Of a stretch of DNA of 64,000 nucleotides, positions 20,628 through 29,571 are shown in pieces. Under the pieces are notes generated by a model. The model saw only the letters and a list, made by a program, of their open reading frames with translations, searched no databases and was not told the origin of the DNA. Source of the DNA: Zeimonas sp964538505 (GTDB lineage: Bacteria; Pseudomonadota; Gammaproteobacteria; Burkholderiales; Burkholderiaceae_E); assembly GCA_964538505.1 (NCBI GenBank), contig CAZIDY010000009.1, positions 1 to 64,000 on the forward strand, given 5' to 3'. How positions within the stretch are numbered: position 1 is the first letter of the stretch; every line of letters begins with the position of its first letter. Made by a program: the position numbers and the translations under genes.

Positions 20628-22512
20628 TGAACCCCAGCGAACGGACGATCTCACCGCATTTCGCGACGCGCTTCGCGACGGCGATCTTCACAATGCGAAG
20701 CAGTTTGCCCGTCGGCTGCTCGCCGAATCGACCCCTGCTCGCGTATCGGCGGCGTTGCGCAATGCCATTGATGCCGCCGACAAGGAACGTCTGAATTTGC
20801 GACCGTTTCGGATCGCGCTGCTGTCGTCGTACTCGATCGAGTTCATTCACGATGCCCTCGTCTGTCAGGGCTTTCTCGAAGACCTGGACGTACGGATCTA
20901 TCAGGCGGGATTCGATCAATATCGGCAGGAGATCCTGACTGAGCATAGCGGGCTGCAAGGCTTCGAGCCTCACGCAACTGTCCTTGCCGTGGAAGGCACG
21001 GGCTGGATTCCTTCTGTCTTCGAAGGCTCCCTACAGACGTCCGCAGAAGAGCACATTGCAGCCGTTGGAGCGGCATTGGCGGAGCTGGAGCAGTTGGCCA
21101 AAGTGTTTGCGTCGAGGATCGGCGGTCTGCTGCTCGTTCACGACCTGGACCCGCCGCGCATTCCCGCGCTCGGTATTCTCGATGGCAAGACAGCGCCAGG
21201 CCAGAACGAATGCGTCATGCAGTTCAATTCCGGGCTCCGTGAATTGGCACGCCGCATGCAGGATCTGCATGTGGTCGACTACGCAGGCCTGGTTGCCGAA
21301 CTCGGGCGCGAGCAATGGTATGACCGACGGATGGCTCACTACGCAAAGGCACCGGTATCGTCGGCGGGTCTGAGTCGACTCGCCGCAGCGTACGCCCGGT
21401 ACATGCGCGCGCGTGTCGGGGCTACACGCAAGTGCCTGGTTCTTGACCTCGACAATACGCTGTGGGGAGGAGTTGTCGGTGAGTCTGGGGTGAACGGCAT
21501 CCAGCTCGGTCCTGATTATCCCGGCAGCGCTTTCGTTGAGTTTCAGAAGGCGGTACAGCAGTTATCAAGGCGCGGAGTTCTCCTCGCGATCGCGAGCAAG
21601 AACAATCCGGAAGATGTCTCCGAAGTCTTCGAGCGACACGATCAGATGGTCCTTCGCGAGAGCGACTTCATTGCCGCTCGTATCCACTGGAACCCGAAGA
21701 GCGAGTCGTTGCGCTCCATTGCCGAGGAGCTGAACCTGGGACTCGAGCACTTCGTATTCGTCGACGACAATCCGGCCGAATGCGAGCAAGTGCGCATCGC
21801 GCTGCCGATGGTCACGGTCGTTGACTTGCCGAAGTCGCCTGAGCGCTACGTCGAGACGTTGATGCGCCACGGTTTCTTTGACGCGCTCACTTTCTCCGAC
21901 GAGGATCGGCGCCGCGGTGAGCTGTACCGGCAACGGAGACAGGCCGAGAACCTGAAGGAGGAGGCTGTTTCGCTCGAGACGTATTACAGACAACTCGAGA
22001 TGCGCGTCGCGATTGAGCAACTGTGTGAAGCGTCGGTGACCCGCGCAGCTCAGATGACGCAGAAGACGAATCAGTTCAACGTAACAACCCGTCGTTACAC
22101 CGAGGGCGAATTGCGGGTGCGCGCGGATGCGCTTGACTGGTTGTTGCTCACTGTGCGGGCGTCCGACCGCTTCGGTGATCACGGCATTGTCGGACTGTTG
22201 TTCGCGCGTGAGCGCGACGATGCGCTCGACATCGACACGCTGCTCCTCAGCTGTCGGGTCATTGGCAGGACGCTGGAGACAGCCATGCTAAGTGCGCTGT
22301 GCGATGAAGCAGCGCGTCGCGGGCGGCCGCGGTTGACCGGGACGATCGTTTCTACGGCCCGCAATGCTCCGGTTCTAGACCTGTTCGAGCGACACGGGTT
22401 CGAGCGCGTCGGCGGCAGCGACACAGAGTCGACGTGGAGCCTTCGTCTCGACGAGAGGACTCGCATCGAATGCCCCGGCTGGATCGCACTCGAAGTGGCT
22501 TCGTCAGCCTGA
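20620..22512 (+). CDS. FkbH-like HAD-IIIC enzyme (glyceryl-ACP synthase type)
   Basis: This 630-residue protein has an N-terminal SGNH-like/capping region (to about 265), a HAD domain with CLVLDLDNTLWGGVVGE (DxDxT at 276-280), and a C-terminal GNAT-like region ending in LDLFERHGFERVGG. FkbH proteins dephosphorylate 1,3-bisphosphoglycerate and load the glyceryl unit on an ACP. An ACP gene follows after 13 bases. ATG 20620 is the natural start and lies inside the end of the upstream gene. Related enzymes in O-antigen loci supply glyceryl or related acyl groups for amino sugars; the exact substrate here is inferred. Confidence 0.88.
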   Translation: MSSEPQRTDDLTAFRDALRDGDLHNAKQFARRLLAESTPARVSAALRNAIDAADKERLNLRPFRIALLSSYSIEFIHDALVCQGFLEDLDVRIYQAGFDQYRQEILTEHSGLQGFEPHATVLAVEGTGWIPSVFEGSLQTSAEEHIAAVGAALAELEQLAKVFASRIGGLLLVHDLDPPRIPALGILDGKTAPGQNECVMQFNSGLRELARRMQDLHVVDYAGLVAELGREQWYDRRMAHYAKAPVSSAGLSRLAAAYARYMRARVGATRKCLVLDLDNTLWGGVVGESGVNGIQLGPDYPGSAFVEFQKAVQQLSRRGVLLAIASKNNPEDVSEVFERHDQMVLRESDFIAARIHWNPKSESLRSIAEELNLGLEHFVFVDDNPAECEQVRIALPMVTVVDLPKSPERYVETLMRHGFFDALTFSDEDRRRGELYRQRRQAENLKEEAVSLETYYRQLEMRVAIEQLCEASVTRAAQMTQKTNQFNVTTRRYTEGELRVRADALDWLLLTVRASDRFGDHGIVGLLFARERDDALDIDTLLLSCRVIGRTLETAMLSALCDEAARRGRPRLTGTIVSTARNAPVLDLFERHGFERVGGSDTESTWSLRLDERTRIECPGWIALEVASSA

Positions 22513-22525
22513 CAGGAGAAACGGA

Positions 22526-22759
22526 TTGCTCGAATCGCAGCTATCTGACGTACTTGCAGACGTTCTCAAGATCGACGCTTCTCGCGTCACCAATCGGATC
22601 TCGAGGGATAACACGCCCGAGTGGGACTCACTCAAGCACATCGCGTTGGTGATGGCGCTGGAGGAAGAGTTCGCGGTTGCCTTCGAGGTGGAGGAGATCG
22701 AGGCGATGACGACGTACGCTGACGTCCTGAGGATCCTGCGCGGGAAGTCGCCTGGATGA
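22526..22759 (+). CDS. Acyl carrier protein of the FkbH module
   Basis: This 77-residue ACP has the phosphopantetheine Ser35 in TPEWDSLKHIALVMALEEEF. It starts at TTG 22526 behind a clear ribosome site (CAGGAGAAACGGA); no ATG fits the conserved N-terminus. It overlaps the following MaoC-SDR gene by 4 bases (ATGA). This DSL-type carrier differs from the DS-I carrier at 15428, so the two modules keep separate carriers. It should accept the glyceryl or similar unit from the FkbH-like enzyme. Confidence 0.9.
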   Translation: MLESQLSDVLADVLKIDASRVTNRISRDNTPEWDSLKHIALVMALEEEFAVAFEVEEIEAMTTYADVLRILRGKSPG

Positions 22760-24165
22760 AGGCCTCGCGGCGCTTTACGGAGGCGGACCAACGTGCCTTC
22801 GCACGTCTGTCCGGTGACTGGAATCCGCTGCACGTCGATCCAGTCGCGGCGCGCCGGCTGCTTCCCGGGCGTGCCGTGGTCCACGGAATTCATCTACTAC
22901 TGTGGGCCATGGACGCCTCGAGCGCATCGCGCGTCGAATCATCTCGACTTCGTTCGCTCTCAGCTGACTTCCGGAAGACGATCGGCGTCGATGAACTTGC
23001 TGAGCTTGAGGTCAGCCAACAGGGTACTGTCGATCGATGCTTCGTCCGGCGCGGAGCGGTGGTGGCCGTGGACATTGAACTGACTTGGTACGACGGCTCG
23101 GATGCCGACGTTCCTCGTCCGAGCGATGGGGTGCCCGCCGTTAGCGAGCCGATGGAGGTCGCGCGAGACGCTCTCATCGGAATGAAGGGCACAACCGAGT
23201 TGTTCTGCGAGGAAGCAGGCTTGACCGCTCTGTTCCCGCATCTTTCAAGGGCCCTGGATCGCAACACGTGCGCTGAGTTGCTGGCCACGACCCGCCTGGT
23301 TGGTATGACCTGTCCGGGCTTGCATTCGATATACAACCGGCTGTCGCTAGAGGGTGTCGGCGGGCGACCGCGCGTGGATGGGTATCAGGACTTCGAGGTT
23401 CGTCGCTTCGACGAACGCTTCGATCTTCTTCGCATCGGCGTACGAGGGCCGACCCTGGAAGGAATGCTTGAAGCCTTCTATAGACCGGAGCCGAGCGTTC
23501 AGCGGAGTTATCGGGATCTCGGTGCCCTGGTCGAGCCCGGCGAGTTCTCGGGCTGCAATGCGCTGGTGGTCGGCGGCTCGCGCGGACTCGGCGAAGTCGC
23601 GGTGAAGCTATTGGCTGCAGGAGGCGCCTCGGTTGCGCTTACGTATCGACGTGGTGCGGCGGAGGCGCAGGCACTGGAGCGGGAAATCGCGGCGGACGGC
23701 GGGCAGGTGCACAGTTTTCTTCTCGACGTGCTGCAGCCCGGCCATTGCCTTGCAACAATCCGCGAGCAGTTCGAGTCCATCACCCACCTGTTCTACTTCG
23801 CAACTGGGCCGATTTTTGTCGCCGAGCGAGGTGCCTTCGATGCGCGAGTTTTCGCCGGGTTCTGCGAAATCTACGTGACGGCATTCGCAGCGATGGTCGA
23901 TGAAATCGCGTCCGCCGGACTCCGAGGCGTGCTGTATCCGTCGTCTACCGCGGTCGACGAACTCCCGGCCGACATGGGCGAGTATGCCGCTGCGAAGTCG
24001 GCCGGCGAATCGGTATGCGCGTTTCTTGCGCAGACGCGCCCGGAACTGGTGATCCGCGCACCGCGCTTCCCCCGGCTCGTCACCGATCAGACCAGATCGC
24101 TTGTACGGTTCCGTGCAGAGCCGCCCGAATGCTTGCTGTTGCCCGAACTGAGGGCGTTGATGTGA
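22756..24165 (+). CDS. MaoC-like hydratase and short-chain dehydrogenase fusion
   Basis: The first 120 or so residues of this 469-residue protein form a hot-dog domain with the MaoC motif FARLSGDWNPLHVDP and HGIHLLLWAMD, which hydrates or dehydrates enoyl/hydroxyacyl thioesters. From about residue 260 an SDR domain follows: ALVVGGSRGLGEVAVKLL (nucleotide binding), a YPSST strand and Tyr-x3-Lys in EYAAAKSAGE. The combination could reduce and dehydrate an ACP-bound acyl chain. It ends the acyl cluster; the next gene begins 88 bases later. Similar fusions occur in O-antigen loci, but the product is unknown to me. Confidence 0.82.
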   Translation: MKASRRFTEADQRAFARLSGDWNPLHVDPVAARRLLPGRAVVHGIHLLLWAMDASSASRVESSRLRSLSADFRKTIGVDELAELEVSQQGTVDRCFVRRGAVVAVDIELTWYDGSDADVPRPSDGVPAVSEPMEVARDALIGMKGTTELFCEEAGLTALFPHLSRALDRNTCAELLATTRLVGMTCPGLHSIYNRLSLEGVGGRPRVDGYQDFEVRRFDERFDLLRIGVRGPTLEGMLEAFYRPEPSVQRSYRDLGALVEPGEFSGCNALVVGGSRGLGEVAVKLLAAGGASVALTYRRGAAEAQALEREIAADGGQVHSFLLDVLQPGHCLATIREQFESITHLFYFATGPIFVAERGAFDARVFAGFCEIYVTAFAAMVDEIASAGLRGVLYPSSTAVDELPADMGEYAAAKSAGESVCAFLAQTRPELVIRAPRFPRLVTDQTRSLVRFRAEPPECLLLPELRALM

Positions 24166-24253
24166 GCGTGCAGCAGGGGAGCCGGATTGCTGTCGGCGAA
24201 GTGCCACGGTCGTCCTGGCCTCGTCCTGCACGATCCGCCCACGGAATCGTCCT

Positions 24254-25489
24254 GTGATCGAACCCCGCCTGATCGTCTACTCGAGCCTGTTCCCCAGCGC
24301 CGCCGCACCGACCGCCGGAACCTTCATCCGCGAGCGGATGTTCCGCGTTGCCCGGCGCATTCCGATCGTCGTGGTTGCCCCTCAGGCATGGTCTCCGATC
24401 GATGCGCTGATCCGGCTGTTCCACCGGGATTTCCGCCCCGTCGCAGCGGCATACGAGCAGATCGACGGCGTCGAAATCTATCGACCGCGGTGGCTCTCGT
24501 TGCCCGCCGTAGGAAAGCGATTCGACGGCTGGCTGATGGCCGTGTGCACGGAGGGATGCGTTCGCCGTATCCACCGGCAGTTCAGGGCCACCGCGATCGA
24601 CGCTCATTTCCTGTACCCCGACGGCTGGGCCGCGACCCGCATCGCGCAACGTCTCGGGCTGCCTGCGACGATCACGATCCGCGGAAGCAAGGACGAGTGG
24701 CTGATCGGAACGTCGCGTGAAGCAGGGCTGCGCGAAGCGATGGCGCGCGCGACGAAGCTCTTCGCGGTTTCGCAGGCGCTCGCGCGCAACGTCGCGCATT
24801 CGCTCGGGGTTGCGCCCGAGAAGGTAGAGGTCATCGGCAACGGCGTAGATGCGGAACGCTTCGCGCCGGTCGATCGGGCCGAGGCACGACGCCGGCTCGG
24901 TGTTCCACAGGACGCCCCCGTGTTGATCGGCGTCGGGAACCTCGTTCCCGGCAAGGGTTTTCAGCGTGTGATTCCGCTGTTGCCGCGCCTGCGCGAGCGC
25001 TACCCCGGCCTCGTCTACCTGATCGTGGGCGGCGGTGCGACGCAAGGCGATCTTCGCCCGTCGCTGGAGGCGCAGGCGCGCGAGTGTGGCGTCCAGGACG
25101 CGGTGCGCTTTTGCGGGCGACAGCCGCAGGAAGACTTGCGCTGGTTCTACGGTGCCGCCGACGTATTCGTGCTTGCCACCGAATTCGAAGGCTGGGCGAA
25201 CGTATTCCTCGAGGCGATGGCGTGCGGACTTCCGGTGGTATCGACGCGCGTAGGGGGCAACGCCGAAGTGGTGTCCGAGCCGGACACCGGCGAGCTCGTC
25301 GACTGGTGGGATGCCGACGCCTTTGCCGATGCGATCGATCGTGCCCTCGCGCGGGACTGGGATCGATCCGCGATCATTGCGTACGCGCGTTCGAACGCCT
25401 GGGACGAACGCGTCGAACGCCTGGTCGCCGAGTTCACCCGGTTGACGGGATCGCCTGAGCCTCGCATGCTCGCGATGGCCAGGAGCTGA
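24254..25489 (+). CDS. GT4-family glycosyltransferase
   Basis: This 411-residue GT-B glycosyltransferase has an N-terminal acceptor domain (LIVYSSLFPSAAAPTAGTF) and a C-terminal donor domain with VGNLVPGKGFQRVIPLL, FCGRQPQEDLRWFYGAADVFVLAT and the retaining-GT E-x7-E region EGWANVFLEAMACGLPVVSTRVGG. It adds a sugar to the growing lipid-linked repeat unit in the cytoplasm. It starts at GTG 24254. A decayed copy of its first 109 bases lies at 9382-9488. It is followed after 13 bases by another glycosyltransferase. Confidence 0.92.
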   Translation: MIEPRLIVYSSLFPSAAAPTAGTFIRERMFRVARRIPIVVVAPQAWSPIDALIRLFHRDFRPVAAAYEQIDGVEIYRPRWLSLPAVGKRFDGWLMAVCTEGCVRRIHRQFRATAIDAHFLYPDGWAATRIAQRLGLPATITIRGSKDEWLIGTSREAGLREAMARATKLFAVSQALARNVAHSLGVAPEKVEVIGNGVDAERFAPVDRAEARRRLGVPQDAPVLIGVGNLVPGKGFQRVIPLLPRLRERYPGLVYLIVGGGATQGDLRPSLEAQARECGVQDAVRFCGRQPQEDLRWFYGAADVFVLATEFEGWANVFLEAMACGLPVVSTRVGGNAEVVSEPDTGELVDWWDADAFADAIDRALARDWDRSAIIAYARSNAWDERVERLVAEFTRLTGSPEPRMLAMARS

Positions 25490-25502
25490 CTGCGGCGCCA
25501 GC

Positions 25503-26816
25503 ATGACCGACCGGATCCTTCACGTCTTCGACCATTCGATTCCGCTGCACAGCGGATACACGTTCCGCTCGCGGTCGATCGTCCTGACGCAACGTGCGCT
25601 CGGCTGGCGCACAACGCATCTCACCTCGTCGAAGCACGCAGCTTTTGCCCGGGGCGGCAGCCCGCTTTCGCAGGAAACGATCGATGGTCTCGTCTTCCAT
25701 CGCACCTTTCCCGGCGCGCTTGCGCACTACCCGGTGTTGCGGCAGTGGGATGTCGTGCGCACGCTCGCGCGTCGCATCGTCGACGTGGCGCGCCGGGAAA
25801 GCGTCGACCTGATTCATGCGCATTCCCCCTGTCTGAACGGCCTTGCTGCCTTGCAGGCGCGTCGGGAAACCGGTCTGCCCGTCGTCTACGAAGTGCGCGC
25901 GTTCTGGGAGGACGCGGCCGTCGACCATGGCACGTCGCGGCCGGGCGGCCTGCGTTACCGGCTGTCGCGCGCGCTCGAGACGCACGTGCTCAGGAATGTC
26001 GATGCGATCACCTGCATCTGCGAGGGGCTTCGATCGGATATCGCGGCGCGCGGCATCGATCCCGCACGAATCGGCGTGATCCCGAATGCCGTCGACATCG
26101 ACGAGTTTCCGCCGATCGAAGTGCGCGACCGGGCGCTCGAGAACGAATACGAGCTTCGGGGCCAACAGGTCCTCGGCTTCATCGGCTCCTTTTACGGATA
26201 CGAGGGCCTGGATCTGCTGATCAAGGCGATGCCGGAGATCCTGCGTGCGCGGCCGAACACGAAGCTGCTGCTCGTCGGCGGCGGCCCGCAGGAAGGCGCC
26301 TTGCGTGCGCAGGCGGCGCGGCTTGGTATCGCCCATCGGGTCGTTTTCACCGGACGCGTGCCGCACGGCCTCGTTCCCCGGTATTCGTCGCTCATCGACG
26401 TGTTCGTTTTCCCGCGCAAGCCGATGCGGCTCACGGAACTGGTTACGCCGCTCAAGCCGCTCGAGGCGATGGCACAGCGCCGCCTCGTGCTCGCCTCGGA
26501 CGTCGGCGGGCACCGCGAGTTGATCGAGCATGGACGAACGGGACTGCTCTTCCGCCACAGCGACGCGGGCGCTCTTGCAGCGGCCGTGCTGCATGTGTTG
26601 CAGCAACCGGGCGCGTTCGATGATGTTCTCGACCGCGCACGCGCGTTCGTCGAGCAGGAGCGGAACTGGGCCGCGTCCGTTGCACGCTACGGAGACGTCT
26701 ACGCACGAGCAGGATCGATCGCGAGTCCGCGCCCGGAGGCGGAGACGATGACCGAAGCGCCGATCGAGCCTTCCGGCGAGCAACTCGTCGATTCGGGTCG
26801 TCCGGCGAAGACGTGA
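25503..26816 (+). CDS. XrtA-system-associated glycosyltransferase (Daro_2409-like)
   Basis: This 437-residue GT4 protein has an N-terminus (RILHVFDHSIPLHSGYTFRSRSI) and a central segment (YEVRAFWEDAAVDHG) that are characteristic of the glycosyltransferase found beside exosortase A loci. The donor half shows LGFIGSFYGYEGLDLLI, FTGRVPHGLVPRYSSLIDVFVFPR and TPLKPLEAMAQRRLVLASDVGGHREL. It forms a glycosidic bond during EPS repeat assembly. The stop overlaps the beta-helix gene start (GTGA), so it is in the coupled operon running to at least 31.3 kb. Confidence 0.88.
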   Translation: MTDRILHVFDHSIPLHSGYTFRSRSIVLTQRALGWRTTHLTSSKHAAFARGGSPLSQETIDGLVFHRTFPGALAHYPVLRQWDVVRTLARRIVDVARRESVDLIHAHSPCLNGLAALQARRETGLPVVYEVRAFWEDAAVDHGTSRPGGLRYRLSRALETHVLRNVDAITCICEGLRSDIAARGIDPARIGVIPNAVDIDEFPPIEVRDRALENEYELRGQQVLGFIGSFYGYEGLDLLIKAMPEILRARPNTKLLLVGGGPQEGALRAQAARLGIAHRVVFTGRVPHGLVPRYSSLIDVFVFPRKPMRLTELVTPLKPLEAMAQRRLVLASDVGGHRELIEHGRTGLLFRHSDAGALAAAVLHVLQQPGAFDDVLDRARAFVEQERNWAASVARYGDVYARAGSIASPRPEAETMTEAPIEPSGEQLVDSGRPAKT

Positions 26817-27823
26817 GGGTGGCGGCTCCTGCGTTCGGCTTCGCTTCGGTCGTCTTGAGCCTTGCCCTCGCGCTCATGGGCGCGACCGAACTGGCTGCGG
26901 CCGCACACGACACGGATGCCAGAACGATTCGCGTCGGGCCGAACGGCGATGTACGTACGATCGCCGAGGCCGCCGCTGCTGCGCGCGATGGCGATACCGT
27001 CGAAGTCCAGGCCGGAACGTACAGGGCGGACGTGGCCGTCTGGCTTCAAGGCGCGCTGACGATCCGGGCGGTCGGGGGCCGGGCGCAACTCGTGGCCGAT
27101 GGCGCTCATGCCGAAGGCAAGGCGATCTGGGTCATCCGCAACGGCGACTTCACAATCGAGGGTTTCGATTTCATCGGCGCTCGCGTACCCGATCGCAACG
27201 GCGCCGGCATACGCTTCGAGCGCGGCAATCTCGTCGTTCGCGATTCGCGCTTTCTCGACAACCAGATGGGCCTGCTGACCGGAAACGACGCTTCGTCGCG
27301 CCTTATGATCGAGCGCTGCGAGTTCAGTGGCCCCACGGACGGTGATCGCTGGTATCACAACCTGTACGTTGGCCTGATCGACCGACTCACGGTTCGCGAC
27401 AGCTGGTCGCACAGCGCGCGCGTCGGGCACCTGCTGAAGTCGCGTGCACGCGAGAACCGGATCGTCGGCAACCGGTTCGTCGACGACGGCGGCAACGCGA
27501 GCTACGAGCTCGAGTTTCCGAACGGTGGAATCGCGCACGTCGTCGACAACCGCATCGAGCAGTCGGCACGCACGCGCAACCGGGTCATCGTTTCGTACGG
27601 TGCCGAGGGCTATCGGTGGCCGACGAACGAACTGCAGATGACGGGCAACACGCTCGTCAATCACCGCGACAGACCGGCGGTGTTCGTGCGCGCGGCGGTG
27701 GGTGCAGCTCGTGCCGAGCTCGTCGATAACGCCTGGGTCGGACGCGGGGGTCTCGAACTGCCGATCGAGCATCGCCTGCAGGACAACCGAAGGGTCGGCG
27801 CCGGGGCCGAAGCGCATCGATGA
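26813..27823 (+). CDS. Secreted right-handed beta-helix protein
   Basis: This 336-residue protein has an N-terminal signal peptide (hydrophobic segment FGFASVVLSLALALMGATELAAAA) and then an exported parallel beta-helix. It starts TIRVGPNGDVRTIAEAAAAARDGDTVEVQAGTY, the standard DUF1565/pectate-lyase-like opening, followed by coils of about 22-25 residues (NLVVRDSRFLDNQMG, RLMIERCEFSG). Proteins of this kind in EPS loci may bind or cleave the polymer; no catalytic residues can be assigned. It starts at GTG 26813 and overlaps both neighbours by 4 bases. Confidence 0.85.
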   Translation: MRVAAPAFGFASVVLSLALALMGATELAAAAHDTDARTIRVGPNGDVRTIAEAAAAARDGDTVEVQAGTYRADVAVWLQGALTIRAVGGRAQLVADGAHAEGKAIWVIRNGDFTIEGFDFIGARVPDRNGAGIRFERGNLVVRDSRFLDNQMGLLTGNDASSRLMIERCEFSGPTDGDRWYHNLYVGLIDRLTVRDSWSHSARVGHLLKSRARENRIVGNRFVDDGGNASYELEFPNGGIAHVVDNRIEQSARTRNRVIVSYGAEGYRWPTNELQMTGNTLVNHRDRPAVFVRAAVGAARAELVDNAWVGRGGLELPIEHRLQDNRRVGAGAEAHR

Positions 27824-29571
27824 CGATCGGCGCGTTGTCGGTATCGCTGGGGGACGACGAGGCAGCAGAACGCCGCGCATGCCGCTCGCTCGAGCTTCAG
27901 GGTTTCACGTCTGCGTTCCGACAGCAGTGGGGCGCCGGCACCGTGCAGGCCTGGGCGAATCTCGAGCGCGGCGAGGCGATTCATGCGGTGCACGAGCCGG
28001 ACGGCATCGCCTGCTCGGTCGGGCCGCTCTGGTATCGGGGCGCGTTCGGGCAGGACGCGTTGCGTCGGCTGATCGCCGAGGCTGGCTCGGGCGACGCCAA
28101 CGATCTGCGCATCGATGAAACGGCCTTGCGGGGCAACTTCGCGTTGTACCTGGAGACGCCGCGCGGACGCTGGCTGCTCAACGACTCGCTGGGTTTCGTG
28201 CGCATCTATCGCAGTCCAGACGCACGTTTTCATTGCACGAGCTGGCTGGCTGCCCGGGCCTATGCTGCGGCGAACGAAATCGACGAAGCGGCGGCTGCCG
28301 AGTACGTACTGCTCGGCGCTTCGCATTCCGACCGAACACCGGCGCGCGGGGTGACCCGGCTTCCGTTGGGTATCGGATTCGACCTGGACGAGCGTAGCGA
28401 TTTCAATCGCTTTCCCATGGGGCTCGTTCACGGCCCCGGTGTCCGCTACGCTTCCTTCGACGAAGCGGGCGAAGCGATCGGTACACAGCTCGAGGCGAGC
28501 TTTCGCGAGATCACGAACGCGTTCCCGGGTCGAACGAGTGCCGCGTTGTCGGGTGGCTTCGATTCGCGCCTGATCGTCGCTTCGCTGCTGGCGAACGGCG
28601 AGCAGCCACGCCTTTTCGTGTACGGCCCCGAAACGAGTGACGACGTACGCATTGCACGCGAGATTGCGCACGGCGAGAACATTGCACTGCGTTGCATCGA
28701 CAAGTCGGTGATGGCGGCATCGCTGCCCGAGTGCGACGTGGAAGATCTTGCGCGAAACGCGCTCTTCTTCGACGGGCTGCCGAACGACGGAATCGATGAC
28801 CGGGGCGTCGATCGGCTCACGCGCCTCGAGCAGAATGCGGACGGATTCATCGCATTGAACGGAGGCGGCGGGGAGATCTTTCGCAACTTCTTTCATCTGC
28901 CGGATCGCGCGTACCGCGCGATCGACATCGTGCGCTCGTTCTATCGAGGGTTCGATGCGGCCGTGTTCCGCAGCGGCGCTGCGCTGCGTGCCTACGAAGA
29001 TCGCCTTGCCGCTTCGATCGCCCGTGCAGTCGGTCTGCGGGATGTCGAGGAGCCGCGTCGACAAGCGTTGACCCGCGAACAGGTCGAGCTCGTCTATCCT
29101 TTCTTTCGCTGCCACCACTGGATGGGCCTGAACAACAGCCTGTCGATCCGCTACGGCGCCTTTGCCACGCCGCTGGTCGACCTCGTCCTGGTGCGCCAGG
29201 CGGTCACACTGCCGCTCGCCTGGAAGAATGCCGGCGCCTTCGAGAGTCGCCTGATCGCCGATCGGCACCGTGGTGTCGCGCAGCATCGATCGAGCTACGG
29301 CTTTCGCATCGCGGATGGTCCCGATGCGCGTGCACGACGCAGCGAGTGGATTGCCGGCCTGCGTCCGGCCGCACTGCGCCCGCATATCGCCGGGTTGCGT
29401 CGTCGGCTGCAGAAGGATCGCGTATCTCCCGAGCGGATCGCGCACTGGCGTGCGCGGCTGCCCGGTGAGTGGCGACTTGACCCGGTGCTCGATCTCACTC
29501 GCCTGTCGGCGGACGGTGCCTTCGATCGAGCGCTATCGGTCGAGGTAGTTGCCCGTGAGCTCGCACCGTGA
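27820..29571 (+). CDS. Asparagine-synthase-like protein lacking the N-terminal Cys
   Basis: This 583-residue protein has an N-terminal Ntn-hydrolase-like half (GNFALYLETPRGRWLLNDSLGFVRIY) followed by an ATP-pyrophosphatase half with the PP-loop ALSGGFDSR near residue 243 and NGGGGEIFRNFF. The protein starts MTIGAL, so the glutaminase nucleophile Cys2 is absent. It could activate a carboxylate with ATP and use free ammonia or another amine. It overlaps the beta-helix gene and hydrolase 2 by 4 bases each. Several paralogs of this fold occur in the window. Confidence 0.83.
   Translation: MTIGALSVSLGDDEAAERRACRSLELQGFTSAFRQQWGAGTVQAWANLERGEAIHAVHEPDGIACSVGPLWYRGAFGQDALRRLIAEAGSGDANDLRIDETALRGNFALYLETPRGRWLLNDSLGFVRIYRSPDARFHCTSWLAARAYAAANEIDEAAAAEYVLLGASHSDRTPARGVTRLPLGIGFDLDERSDFNRFPMGLVHGPGVRYASFDEAGEAIGTQLEASFREITNAFPGRTSAALSGGFDSRLIVASLLANGEQPRLFVYGPETSDDVRIAREIAHGENIALRCIDKSVMAASLPECDVEDLARNALFFDGLPNDGIDDRGVDRLTRLEQNADGFIALNGGGGEIFRNFFHLPDRAYRAIDIVRSFYRGFDAAVFRSGAALRAYEDRLAASIARAVGLRDVEEPRRQALTREQVELVYPFFRCHHWMGLNNSLSIRYGAFATPLVDLVLVRQAVTLPLAWKNAGAFESRLIADRHRGVAQHRSSYGFRIADGPDARARRSEWIAGLRPAALRPHIAGLRRRLQKDRVSPERIAHWRARLPGEWRLDPVLDLTRLSADGAFDRALSVEVVARELAP

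Noticed and set aside
27661..29445. Long minus-strand frame (594 codons) opposite the asparagine-synthase-like gene
   Set aside because: It mirrors the codon phase of the plus-strand gene, has Arg/Ala/Gln-rich composition and shows no family motifs; long antisense frames are common at this GC content.
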